NCBI RefSeq assembly: GCF_011174775.1
Contig: NZ_JAANHS010000002.1
Location: forward strand, 1-64,000
DNA from: Rhodobacter calidifons
GTDB taxonomy: Bacteria; Pseudomonadota; Alphaproteobacteria; Rhodobacterales; Rhodobacteraceae
Direction of reading: 5' to 3'
DNA: 64,000 nt
Position 1 is the stretch's first letter, and each line of letters begins with the position of its first letter. The notes below the pieces were generated by a model. That model searched no databases, was not told the origin of the DNA, and saw nothing but the letters and a program-made list of their open reading frames with translations. Below are positions 34,857-43,085 of this stretch, one piece after another. Made by a program: the position numbers and the translations under genes.

Positions 34857-36398
34857 TCACGCCACCTTCCCTGTGGTCTTGCCATTGTCCTTGACGATCA
34901 GCGCCATGATCCGCTCCTGGCTCGCCTCCCCGCGCGCCAGCTCGCCGACGATCCGGCCCTCGTTCATCACATAGATCCGATCGCACATGCCCAGCAGTTC
35001 GGGCATTTCCGACGAGATCATCAGAACGCCGCGGCCCTGGTCGGCCAGATCCTTCATGATCGTGTAGATCTCGAACTTCGCGCCCACGTCGATGCCGCGC
35101 GTGGGTTCGTCCAGGATCAGGAGCTCCGGGTCGGTGAACAGCCATTTCGACAGCACCACCTTCTGCTGGTTGCCCCCCGACAGGTTCACCACCTTCTGCT
35201 GCACGCCCGGCGTGCGGATCGCCAGTTGCTTGCGGTAGGTCTCGGCCACCTGCGCCTCGCGCCGCTTGTCCAGAACCGACCGACGGGCGATACCGGCCAG
35301 ATTGGCCAAGCTGATGTTCTTCAGGATCGGCTCTTCCAGGATCAGGCCCAGCGCCTTGCGGTCCTCGGTGACATAGGAAATGCCGGCCTGGATCGCCTTG
35401 GTCACGGTCGAGACATCGACCGGGCGCCCGTGCATCTTCACCGTGCCCTGGTGCCCCTTGCCATAGCTTCGACCGAAGATCGACATGGCAAGCTCGGTGC
35501 GGCCCGTTCCCATCAGCCCGGCGATGCCGACGATCTCGCCCTTGCGGACGTTCAGACTGACCCCCTTGATCATCTGCCGCCCCGCCTGTTCGGGGTGCCA
35601 GCAGGACCAGTTCTCGACCTCGAACAGCATTTCGCCCGGATGGCTGTCGCGCTCGGGGTAGCGATGCGCCATGTCGCGGCCGACCATGTCCTTGATGATG
35701 CGGTCCTCGGAAATCTCTGCCTTGGTCAGGGTCGAGACCGAGGTGCCGTCGCGGATCACGGTGATCCGGTCGGCGACGCGGGAAATCTCGTTCAGCTTGT
35801 GGCTGATGATGATCTGGGTCACGCCGCGCGCCTTCAGCTCCAGCATCAGGTCCAGCAGCCGGTCGGCATCGGCCTCCTGCAACGCGGCGGTGGGCTCGTC
35901 CAGGATCAGAAGGCGCACGTTCTTCGACAGCGCCTTCGCGATCTCGATCAACTGCTGCTTGCCGACGCCCAGCTTGCCGACCACCGCGCCGGGGGGTTCG
36001 TTCAGACCCACCTGCCGCAGCAGCTCCCCGGTCTTCTTGAAGGCCATGGGCCAGGAGATCACGCCCTTCGACGCCACCTCGTTGCCCAGAAACAGGTTTT
36101 CGGCGATCGACAGAAGCGGGATCAGCGCAAGTTCCTGGTGGATGATGATGATGCCCTTGTGCTCGCTGTCGCGGATCCCGCGGTTGCGCAGGGGCTGGCC
36201 GTCATAGACGATCTCGCCGTCATAGCTGCCATGCGGATAGACACCCGACAGCACCTTCATCAACGTGGATTTTCCGGCCCCGTTCTCGCCGCAGATGGCG
36301 TGGATTTCCCCGGCCTCGACCGTCAGGCTGACCCGGTCAAGCGCTTTCACGCCCGGGAAGACCTTGCTGATCTCCCGCATTTCCAGAAGTATCGACAT
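34857..36398 (-). CDS. gguA: Multiple-sugar ABC transporter ATPase GguA
   Basis: A 513-residue fusion of two ABC domains. Domain 1 has GENGAGKST and 'LGVGKQQLIEIAKAL' with 'LLILDEPTAAL'. Domain 2 has the degenerate P-loop 'GLMGTGRTELA', then 'LSGGNQQKVVLSKWL' and 'LLILDEPTRGIDVGA'. This double build is the rule for ribose/galactose/xylose-class importers. The one-domain ATPase in the moc set at 45249-46016 contrasts with it. Confidence 0.93.
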   Translation of the reverse strand: MSILLEMREISKVFPGVKALDRVSLTVEAGEIHAICGENGAGKSTLMKVLSGVYPHGSYDGEIVYDGQPLRNRGIRDSEHKGIIIIHQELALIPLLSIAENLFLGNEVASKGVISWPMAFKKTGELLRQVGLNEPPGAVVGKLGVGKQQLIEIAKALSKNVRLLILDEPTAALQEADADRLLDLMLELKARGVTQIIISHKLNEISRVADRITVIRDGTSVSTLTKAEISEDRIIKDMVGRDMAHRYPERDSHPGEMLFEVENWSCWHPEQAGRQMIKGVSLNVRKGEIVGIAGLMGTGRTELAMSIFGRSYGKGHQGTVKMHGRPVDVSTVTKAIQAGISYVTEDRKALGLILEEPILKNISLANLAGIARRSVLDKRREAQVAETYRKQLAIRTPGVQQKVVNLSGGNQQKVVLSKWLFTDPELLILDEPTRGIDVGAKFEIYTIMKDLADQGRGVLMISSEMPELLGMCDRIYVMNEGRIVGELARGEASQERIMALIVKDNGKTTGKVA

Positions 36399-36462
36399 TC
36401 TTCCTCCCGCTGGCGGAACCTGCCTGCGCGGGAGCGGCGCAGGCAGGCCCTGTCAGATCAGC

Positions 36463-37533
36463 CTACTTCAGCTGGTCCGCCGTGTAGTAGCCCGAACCGA
36501 CAAGAACTTCCTCGTAGTTCGAGATGTCCACCGAAACCGGCTCCAGCAGATAGGACGGCACGACCTTGACGCCGTTGTCGTAAGTCGAAGTATCGTTGAT
36601 CTCGGGTTCACCGCCGCCAAGGACCGCATCCACCATCTTGACGGTGACCTTTGCCAGTTCGCGGGTGTCCTTGAAGATCGTCGAATACTGCTCTCCGGCG
36701 ATCATCGACTTGACCGAGGGGATCTCCGCATCCTGACCGGTGACGATCGGCATGGGCAGATCGCCCGAACCATAGCCGACACCCTTGACCGACGACAGGA
36801 TGCCGATCGACAGCCCGTCATAGGGCGACAGCACGCCATGCAGCTGCTTGTCGCCGTAGTTCGAGGTCAGCAGGTTGTCCATCCGCGCCTGGGCGACTGC
36901 GCCATCCCAGCGCAGGGTGCCGACCACGTCCATGCCCATCTGGCCCGAGGGGATCACGATGTCGCCCGCGTCGATCAGCGGCTGTAGGACCGACATCGCG
37001 CCGTTGTAGAAGAAGAACGCGTTGTTGTCGTCGGGCGAGCCGCCGAACAGCTCGACATTCCACGGCTTCACATCCGGGAAACGCTCCTTGAGACCCTTGA
37101 CCAGGCTTTCCGCCTGCTGCACGCCGACCTTGAAGTTGTCAAAGGTGGCGTAATAGTCCACCGACCCGCTTTCTCGGATCAGGCGGTCATAGGCAATGAC
37201 CTTGATGCCCTGCGCGGCGGCGTTGTCCAGCGCGTTCGACAGCGTGGTGCCGTCGATGGCCGCGATGACCAGTGCCTTGACCCCGCTGGTGATCATGTTC
37301 TCGATCTGGTTCAGCTGGGTCGGGATATCGTCTTCGGCATATTGCAGGTCGGTGGCATAGCCGGCCTCCTGGAACGCCTTGACCATCGATTCCCCGTCCG
37401 AGATCCAGCGCGACGAGGATTTGGTGGGCATGGCAATGCCGATGGTGCCCTTGTCCTGGGCAAAAAGCGGCATTGCCGAAAGGGCGGCGGTGGCGCCGGT
37501 CAGGGCCATGAGGCCACGGCGGGTCAAGATCAT
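36463..37533 (-). CDS. chvE: Sugar-binding periplasmic protein ChvE
   Basis: A 356-residue type I binding protein. The ATG at 37533 follows GGGAGG. The signal peptide '[20 protein letters not shown]' carries twin arginines and cleaves near 'PLFA|QDKG'. The mature part has the ChvE pattern ('[16 protein letters not shown]', '[18 protein letters not shown]'). ChvE binds several monosaccharides; in Agrobacterium it also informs virulence and chemotaxis. It heads the leftward chvE-gguA-gguB-gguC operon and a 58-base gap precedes gguA. Confidence 0.92.
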   Translation of the reverse strand: MILTRRGLMALTGATAALSAMPLFAQDKGTIGIAMPTKSSSRWISDGESMVKAFQEAGYATDLQYAEDDIPTQLNQIENMITSGVKALVIAAIDGTTLSNALDNAAAQGIKVIAYDRLIRESGSVDYYATFDNFKVGVQQAESLVKGLKERFPDVKPWNVELFGGSPDDNNAFFFYNGAMSVLQPLIDAGDIVIPSGQMGMDVVGTLRWDGAVAQARMDNLLTSNYGDKQLHGVLSPYDGLSIGILSSVKGVGYGSGDLPMPIVTGQDAEIPSVKSMIAGEQYSTIFKDTRELAKVTVKMVDAVLGGGEPEINDTSTYDNGVKVVPSYLLEPVSVDISNYEEVLVGSGYYTADQLK

Positions 37534-37673
37534 CTTGTTTCCTCCCGATGATTCTTCTTTGCATCCGATCTGGGCGTGCCTTTGCTGCCCTTGCACACGG
37601 ACGCAGCGCAGATTGCGCAGCAGATCCATATCTGTCAAATAGACGTTGTGCGATGAAACATGGCTAAATCGTT

Positions 37674-38606
37674 ATGAATATCACCGAGACCGGCCTTGCA
37701 ACGCAGCTGCGACGGCTCAAGCCTGCGCAATTGCGCCTGCTGGCCGAACTGGACGACACGGGCGCCCTCGGTCTTGCGGCGGCCAGGATCGGAATTGCGC
37801 AACCGGCCGCCTCGCGGCTGCTGGCCGACATGGAGGCGACGCTTGGCCTGTCGCTGCACGAACGCCACGGCCGCGGGTTGCAGCTGACAGTCGTTGGCCG
37901 TGCCCTGGCCCGGCGCGCCGCCCGGATCGAGATCGAACTGGCCGATGCCGCGCGCGATCTGGCCGAGGCCGCCACCGGGCGGGCGGGCGTCGTGCGGGTC
38001 GGCGCGGTGACCGGCCCGGCGCTCAGCCTGGTGATGCCGACGCTGATCACACTGCAATCCGATCTGCCCGACTTCCGCGCCGAGGTGACGGTGGCGACCT
38101 CGGTGACCCTGTGCGAGCTTCTGCGCGCGGGTCGGCTGGACTTTGCGCTTGCACGCCTGTCGCCCGGCGAAAGCCAGCTCGAGGCGCATGTGCTGGCGGT
38201 TGAGCCGCTGTCGCTTGTGGTGCGACGCGGACACCCGCTGCTGGTGCGCCCGATCCTGTCGCTTGACGATCTCCTGGGCTTCGACTGGGTCATGGGCGAC
38301 GACGAGACGCTGCTGACCCAGACCGTCCTGACCCGCCTGACGGAGCTGGGCCTGCCGCAGCCGAAGCGGCGGATCTCGACGTCCTCTTTCCTGTTCACGC
38401 TGGCGCTGCTGAACCAGACCGACGCCATCGCGCCGCTGGCAACCCCGGTCGTTGACAGCCTTGCGGGCAACCCCTCCGTGCCCTTCGTCTCGTTGCCGAT
38501 CGACCTTGGCCTGGCAGTCGCCCCGTTCAGCCTGGTGACCCGGATCGGGTCGCAGATGACGCCATCGGCCCAGCGCCTGGCCGACGCGGTGCTGGCCGCA
38601 GCCTAG
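37674..38606 (+). CDS. gbpR: LysR-family regulator, GbpR-like
   Basis: A 310-residue LysR regulator with HTH 'LRRLKPAQLRLLAELDDTGALGLAAARIGIAQPAASRLLADMEATLG' and a sugar-binding-like co-inducer domain. It is divergent from chvE across a 140-bp promoter gap, the position of GbpR, the galactose-binding-protein regulator of Agrobacterium. It is the likely activator of chvE-ggu and the pentose operon. A GCGCA-3-TGCGC inverted repeat at 37606-37618 is a possible site. Its stop shares CTAG with the convergent panB-like stop. Confidence 0.82.
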   Translation: MNITETGLATQLRRLKPAQLRLLAELDDTGALGLAAARIGIAQPAASRLLADMEATLGLSLHERHGRGLQLTVVGRALARRAARIEIELADAARDLAEAATGRAGVVRVGAVTGPALSLVMPTLITLQSDLPDFRAEVTVATSVTLCELLRAGRLDFALARLSPGESQLEAHVLAVEPLSLVVRRGHPLLVRPILSLDDLLGFDWVMGDDETLLTQTVLTRLTELGLPQPKRRISTSSFLFTLALLNQTDAIAPLATPVVDSLAGNPSVPFVSLPIDLGLAVAPFSLVTRIGSQMTPSAQRLADAVLAAA

Positions 38607-39400
38607 GCATTGCGATCCAGCCAGTCGGCAAAGGCCGAAACGACATCGGCGTCGCAATCCACAAGGTGCTGCGGCGCGGGATAGTCGCCCGCATGAACAT
38701 CGGCAACGTAGCGCCCCATGGCCTCGATCCGCATCCTCTGCAACCGGTCCTGTTCGGCCGCGAAGTCGGCATAGACCTTGGCGTGCCGGGGGATCCGGCC
38801 GCGGTTCTGGCCCAGGACGTCATCGGCGAACAGATACTGCGCATGCCCGCCCGCCCCCGCCCCCATCGAGATCAGGAAAAGGTCTGTCCGTTCCGCGATC
38901 AGGCGGGTGATGGAATGGGGGACGACCTCGATCTCCACGGCAAAGGCCCCGGCTTCTTCCAGCGCCCGGCACTGGCGCCAGACAAGCTGCGCCGTCTCAA
39001 GCGTCTTGCCGACCGCCTTGAACCCGCCGGTCCAGGTACGTTTCGCGGGGATCAGGCCGACATGGCCGCAGACCGGCAGCCCGTGGTCCGCCATCGCACG
39101 GACGGTCGCCAGCGCGCCGGAGCAGTATAAGGCGTCCGCCCCGTGCTTGAACAACGGGAAGGCCCAGCGCAGGAAGTCGTCCGTCCCGCCGATCTCGTAG
39201 AAATTGTCGCCGGGGAAGATGAAGGCATCGGGCGCCACCTCGCGGAAACGGCGGTCGAACACCATTGCGGGCGGGACAGACAGAAGCTCGACGCCGGCCT
39301 TCGCTGCGGCCTCGGCTTCCTCCAGCGACTCGACCCGCAGCATGGCGAAAGGATGCCTGCCCCGCTGGTCCAGCAGATCCCGCACGGTGGGCGGCGCCAT
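38603..39400 (-). CDS. PanB-like protein (ketopantoate hydroxymethyltransferase fold, divergent)
   Basis: A 265-residue TIM-barrel protein of the PanB superfamily. Landmarks are 'VCGHVGLIPAKRTWTGGFKAVGK', 'AGAFAVEIEVVP' (the position of the PanB catalytic Glu) and 'ISMGAGAGGHAQYLF'. The Mg-ligand Asp in the VGDS motif and the Lys in the KIEGG motif of E. coli PanB seem absent ('LLSVPPAMV' and 'DALYCSGA' instead). It therefore probably does not make ketopantoate. Its start shares one base with the mocE stop, so it belongs to the mocD-mocE operon. A one-carbon-acceptor role is a hypothesis. Confidence 0.7.
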   Translation of the reverse strand: MAPPTVRDLLDQRGRHPFAMLRVESLEEAEAAAKAGVELLSVPPAMVFDRRFREVAPDAFIFPGDNFYEIGGTDDFLRWAFPLFKHGADALYCSGALATVRAMADHGLPVCGHVGLIPAKRTWTGGFKAVGKTLETAQLVWRQCRALEEAGAFAVEIEVVPHSITRLIAERTDLFLISMGAGAGGHAQYLFADDVLGQNRGRIPRHAKVYADFAAEQDRLQRMRIEAMGRYVADVHAGDYPAPQHLVDCDADVVSAFADWLDRNA

Positions 39401-39711
39401 CACGCGACCTCGACAAGGACGCGGCCGCCTTCGACCCTGACGGGGAAGGTGCGCAGGTTCACGCAGACCGGCGCGCGCTTCGCCTCGCCCGTGCGATAGT
39501 CGAACTGGCCGTTGTGCTTGGGACATTCGATCAGGTGCCCCATCACCAGCCCGTCGCAGAGATGGACCTGCTCGTGCGTGCACAGACCCGCCGTGGCAAA
39601 GAACTCTCCCTCAGGCGAATGGTAGATCGCGAAGGTCTGTCCGCCATGATCCCAGCGGATCAGGTCTTCGGCGTCGATGTCCTCCGTCGCGCAGGCGTCA
39701 ATCCAGGGCAT
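39400..39711 (-). CDS. mocE: MocE-type Rieske ferredoxin
   Basis: A 103-residue Rieske [2Fe-2S] protein with ligands Cys44-His46 ('GLCTHEQVHLCDG') and Cys63-His66 ('ECPKHNGQF'). It is soluble, with no signal peptide. It would pass electrons to the membrane oxygenase upstream. In rhizobia mocD, mocE and mocF act together in removing the methyl group of 3-O-methyl-scyllo-inosamine. No ferredoxin reductase (mocF) is present in the window. Confidence 0.9.
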   Translation of the reverse strand: MPWIDACATEDIDAEDLIRWDHGGQTFAIYHSPEGEFFATAGLCTHEQVHLCDGLVMGHLIECPKHNGQFDYRTGEAKRAPVCVNLRTFPVRVEGGRVLVEVA

Positions 39712-39720
39712 GTCGGGTCC

Positions 39721-40812
39721 TCATTCTGCGGCGGCCGGGCGCATCATCCCCGGCACGTACTGGTGGAAGTCCTCGCGGTAGGGCCTGGCCGTCGGCGGCA
39801 GGTCGCGCTTGATGAAATAGTCCTCGTTCACCACCTGGCGCCTGATCGCGGGCCACATCTCGGCAAACGCTTCGGCGATGGAACGGTTGGGCGGGGGCAG
39901 GTCGTCCTTGATGACCTCGTGCAGGCGCGGAAGGGCGTGGTAGGGCACCATCGGGAACATGTGGTGTTCGACATGGTAATTCATGTTCCAGTAGATGAAG
40001 CGGGAAATCGGGTTCATGTAGACCGTGCGGCTGTTCAGGCGGTGGTCCACCACGTTGTCGGCAAGGCCCCCATGCTGAAGCAGCCCGGTCATCACATGGT
40101 GCCAGGCGCCGTACATCCGGGGCAGGCCGATCACCATCAGCGGCAGGATCGACCCCAACCAGAGCGCAAGGCCAAGGGTTGCCGCGTAGATCGACAGATG
40201 GATGATGGCGACGCGCTGCACCTTGCCCCATTCGCTTTGCGGCACGAAGGTCTTCTCCGCAGCCGTCGGGCCGGAAAGCGCGTTCCGGATCAGGGTCGGA
40301 AAGAACCTGATCACGTCCAGGATACCGAAGAAGTTCAGAAACAGCTTCGCCAGTTCGGGCGGGCGCATGACGGCGATTTCGGGGTCGCGGCCGACGATGT
40401 AGGTTTCCGAATGGTGCCGTGCATGGCTCCAGCGCCAGGTGGCCGAGTTGCGCATGATCATGAAGCTGGCGATCTCGTAGACGAGGGTGTTCATCCAGGG
40501 CGTCCGGAACGCGGTGCCATGGCCGCATTCGTGCCAGCGCGAATCGGAGGCCGAACCGTAGAGGACGCCATAGGCCAGCCAGAACGGCGCCGACCACCAG
40601 GACGGCCACAGTGCGATGCCGATGCCCGCAAGCAGGATCATGCTGCCATAAAGGATCACCGTGTCACGGATCGCCGGCCCGTCACTGCGCGCCATCAGCT
40701 CCTTCATCACCTTCCGCGGCACCTCGCTGTGATACCATTCCGCCGCCGTCAGCCCGCTTTCGACCGCGCGTTTGGCGTCGGGGCCGAAAGGACTGTAGTT
40801 GCGCTTTGCCAT
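39721..40812 (-). CDS. mocD: MocD-type membrane di-iron oxygenase (desaturase fold)
   Basis: A 363-residue integral-membrane enzyme. The ATG at 40812 follows AGGAGG. His boxes for the di-iron site are HxxxH (His94, His98), HxxHH (His130, His133, His134) and HxxHH (His280, His283, His284). Hydrophobic spans lie at about 52-70, 76-88 and 205-232. The fatty-acid desaturase/alkane hydroxylase fold with an adjacent Rieske gene matches rhizobial MocD. Substrate is inferred from the moc context; a lipid or alkane role is an alternative. Confidence 0.82.
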   Translation of the reverse strand: MAKRNYSPFGPDAKRAVESGLTAAEWYHSEVPRKVMKELMARSDGPAIRDTVILYGSMILLAGIGIALWPSWWSAPFWLAYGVLYGSASDSRWHECGHGTAFRTPWMNTLVYEIASFMIMRNSATWRWSHARHHSETYIVGRDPEIAVMRPPELAKLFLNFFGILDVIRFFPTLIRNALSGPTAAEKTFVPQSEWGKVQRVAIIHLSIYAATLGLALWLGSILPLMVIGLPRMYGAWHHVMTGLLQHGGLADNVVDHRLNSRTVYMNPISRFIYWNMNYHVEHHMFPMVPYHALPRLHEVIKDDLPPPNRSIAEAFAEMWPAIRRQVVNEDYFIKRDLPPTARPYREDFHQYVPGMMRPAAAE

Positions 40813-40909
40813 ATCAGCCTCCTGCCTCCCTGGTCCTAGGGGTGAAGCCACCCTGCGCCCTCGTGGATAAGGCAGCCGGAAACGGATCGCCAAGAACCCG
40901 GCTTGCAGG

Positions 40910-40962
40910 TTTCGTCAAGATCCGTCATCCTTCGGCAGCTTTCTGATGGTTTTTCGTCATCC
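40910..40962. promoter_or_regulatory. Repeated TTTCGTCA / CGTCATCC elements in the mocD/lacI promoter
   Basis: The 153-bp gap between mocD and the LacI gene holds TTTCGTCA at 40910-40917, CGTCATCC at 40923-40930 and TTTTCGTCATCC at 40951-40962. The nonamer TTTTCGTCA recurs in inverted orientation (TGACGAAAA, 41996-42004) just downstream of the LacI gene, in front of mocC. These shared elements are good candidates for the binding site of the LacI-family protein. Confidence 0.45.
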
Positions 40963-40965
40963 AAA

Positions 40966-41997
40966 ATGGCAAACCGGCCCACGATCAACGATGTCGCCCG
41001 CGAGGCAGGCGTGTCCAGCGCGACCGTGGACCGCGTGCTGAACGGGCGCGAAAGGGTGCGGGAGGAAACCGCCCGCAAGGTCTATGAGGCGGCACGGCTC
41101 ATCGGCTACCATGCCGCGCCGCTGATCGGGCAGAGGGTGCAGGCCGACCTTCCCCGGCTGCGGCTTGGCCTTGTGCTGCACAAGGAGCGGCAGGCCTTCT
41201 ATCAGGCCTTCAAGGCCGAGGCCGAGCGGGCCGTGACCCAGGCGACCGGGGTCCGTGCAAGCCTTCAGGTGGCTTTCGCCGCGTCACAGTCGCCCAGGGA
41301 CTTCACCGAGCTGATGGAGGGGATGGCCGGCCGCGTCGATGCCGTTGCCGCCACTGCCGTGACCCATCCCGAGGTGACAGAGGCGGTGGTGCGGCTGAAC
41401 GCCAGGGGCATCCCCTGCTTTTCGCTGCTGAACGACTTTGGCCAGGGTGTCAGACAAAACTATCTGGGACTCAACAACTTGAAGGTCGGGCGCATTGCAG
41501 CACACATGATTGCGACCGCCGCGCACCACGCGGGAAAGATCGCCGTCTTTGTCGGCGGCTACCGCTGGCACGGGCACGAGCTGCGGGAAACAGGCGTGCG
41601 CAGCTATTTCCGTGAACACGCACCGCAGTTCCAGGTGCTGGATACGCTCATCAACCTTGAGACGCGGCAGCTGACCTACGAGGCGACGCTGGACCTTCTG
41701 TCCCGCCATCCCGACTTGCGCGGCATCTACTGTGCGGGCGGCGGGATGGAGGGGGCCATTGCCGCTGTACGCGAGGCCAGGGCCCCCGGCGAGGTGGCCC
41801 TGGTCGTGAACGAACTGACGCCGGAAAGCCGCGCGGCCCTGATCACGCGGCATGTGACCATGGTGATCGCCACGCCGCTTCAGCGGCTTTGCAACGATCT
41901 CATCCGGCTGGCGACCGAGGCGGTGACCGAAGGCATGGTCCCCGTCCAGGGCCAGCATTTCCTGCCTCCGGACATCTACCTGCCCGAAAGCGTCTGA
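40966..41997 (+). CDS. LacI-family transcriptional regulator
   Basis: A 343-residue LacI regulator with N-terminal HTH 'TINDVAREAGVSSATVDRVLNGR' and a sugar-binding-protein-like effector domain of about 270 residues. The ATG at 40966 is chosen from the HTH; no strong ribosome site precedes it. It lies between mocDE and mocC and probably represses both sides. The effector is probably the transported cyclitol or sugar. Confidence 0.9.
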   Translation: MANRPTINDVAREAGVSSATVDRVLNGRERVREETARKVYEAARLIGYHAAPLIGQRVQADLPRLRLGLVLHKERQAFYQAFKAEAERAVTQATGVRASLQVAFAASQSPRDFTELMEGMAGRVDAVAATAVTHPEVTEAVVRLNARGIPCFSLLNDFGQGVRQNYLGLNNLKVGRIAAHMIATAAHHAGKIAVFVGGYRWHGHELRETGVRSYFREHAPQFQVLDTLINLETRQLTYEATLDLLSRHPDLRGIYCAGGGMEGAIAAVREARAPGEVALVVNELTPESRAALITRHVTMVIATPLQRLCNDLIRLATEAVTEGMVPVQGQHFLPPDIYLPESV

Positions 41998-42035
41998 CGA
42001 AAATCAATCATCGCTCTGCGTGATCATTCGTCAGA
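41993..42035. promoter_or_regulatory. Inverted repeat between the lacI gene and mocC
   Basis: TCTGACGA at 41993-42000 and TCGTCAGA at 42028-42035 are perfect inverted arms 27 bases apart. The left arm contains the LacI stop codon and extends into TGACGAAAA, also found in the mocD/lacI promoter. The gap up to mocC (42127) is 129 bp and carries a GGGAGG ribosome site at 42114-42119. Confidence 0.45.
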
Positions 42036-42126
42036 GATGATGGGAACGCCCCGCAACGGATTGACGCGGCGGGAGAGTCTCGCGGATGGTCCGGCCCAGG
42101 AAATCGCCGCGGTTGGGAGGCCGGGA

Positions 42127-42933
42127 ATGATCCAGTTTGCGTTGAACCACATGACCGTGGCCCGCATGTCCTTCCGTGACCTCGTGGCGCTGGCGAAACA
42201 GCTTGGCTGTGTCGGGATCGAGGTACGGAACGACCTGCCCCAGCCGCTGTTCGACGGGATGGAGCCGGCCGCGGGCGGTGCGCTTGTCCGCGAGAACGGC
42301 CTGCGCCTTCTGGCGGTGGCCGAGGTGAAGCGCTTCAACGACTGGTCGTCGGACAGGGAGGCCGAGGCGCTGGCGCTGATACGGATCGCCAGGGCAGCCG
42401 GAGCCGAGGCGGTCAGCCTGATCCCGCGCAACGACAATCTCGGCATGGGCAATGGCGAACGCCAGGCAAATCTGCGCGTGGCGCTGAAGGCGCTGAAGCC
42501 GATGCTCGAGGATCACGATCTGGTCGGCATGGTCGAACCCCTGGGCTTCGAGACCTGCGCGCTGCGCTACAAGGCCGAAACGGTCGAGGGGATCGAGGCG
42601 GTCGGCGGCCGGGGCCGGTTCAAGCTGGTCCACGACACCTTTCACCACACGCTGGCCCATGGCGGGCCGCTGTTCCCGGATCATACCGGCATCGTCCATG
42701 TCTCGGGCGTGGTGGATCAGCAGGTCGGGATCAGCGAGATGCGCGACCCGCATCGGGTGCTGGTGACGCCGGGCGACCGGCTGGGCAACCTGGACCAGAT
42801 CACCGCGTTGCAGGCGGCGGGCTGGGTCGGCCCGGTGAGCTTCGAGGCGTTCTCGGCGGAGGTTCATGCCCTTGCAGACCCCGCCAGCGCGCTGCGGTCC
42901 AGCATGGATCACATTGCGAATGTCCACGCATGA
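42127..42933 (+). CDS. mocC: MocC-like sugar isomerase/epimerase (TIM barrel)
   Basis: A 268-residue xylose-isomerase-like TIM barrel. The start at 42127 follows GGGAGG. Its N-terminus 'MIQFALNHMTVARMSFRDLV' and internal 'LVHDTFHHTLAHGGPLF' and 'GIVHVSGV' resemble MocC of the rhizopine pathway and IolI/IolE-like proteins. The metal ligands are expected among Glu in 'VEPLGFE', Asp in 'VHDTFHH' and His in 'IVHVSG'. It likely isomerises or dehydrates a keto-inositol. It reads rightward from the LacI gene. Confidence 0.8.
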   Translation: MIQFALNHMTVARMSFRDLVALAKQLGCVGIEVRNDLPQPLFDGMEPAAGGALVRENGLRLLAVAEVKRFNDWSSDREAEALALIRIARAAGAEAVSLIPRNDNLGMGNGERQANLRVALKALKPMLEDHDLVGMVEPLGFETCALRYKAETVEGIEAVGGRGRFKLVHDTFHHTLAHGGPLFPDHTGIVHVSGVVDQQVGISEMRDPHRVLVTPGDRLGNLDQITALQAAGWVGPVSFEAFSAEVHALADPASALRSSMDHIANVHA

Positions 42934-42939
42934 TCGTCT

Positions 42940-42955
42940 TTGCAACCTGTTGCAA
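42940..42955. promoter_or_regulatory. LacI-type palindrome upstream of mocB
   Basis: TTGCAACCTGTTGCAA at 42940-42955 is a 16-bp palindrome with one mismatched central pair. The size and symmetry suit a LacI-family operator. It stands 6 bases after the mocC stop and 130 bases before mocB, where a promoter for the transporter operon would be expected. Confidence 0.5.
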
Positions 42956-43085
42956 GAATCGGTTGACCGGGGCGCGGCAGCGGCTCGGTCTGAACTGACG
43001 AATGGCTGCGACAGGCGGGAAGCGCGTCGCGGCATGGAATTGAACCGCTGTAACGGACAGCGGACAATAACGGGAGGAGTGACCC

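Noticed and set aside
42127-42933. Classical inosose dehydratase IolE
   Set aside because: The protein is shorter than typical IolE and its start matches the MocC/IolI style; no iolB, iolC or iolD genes are nearby.
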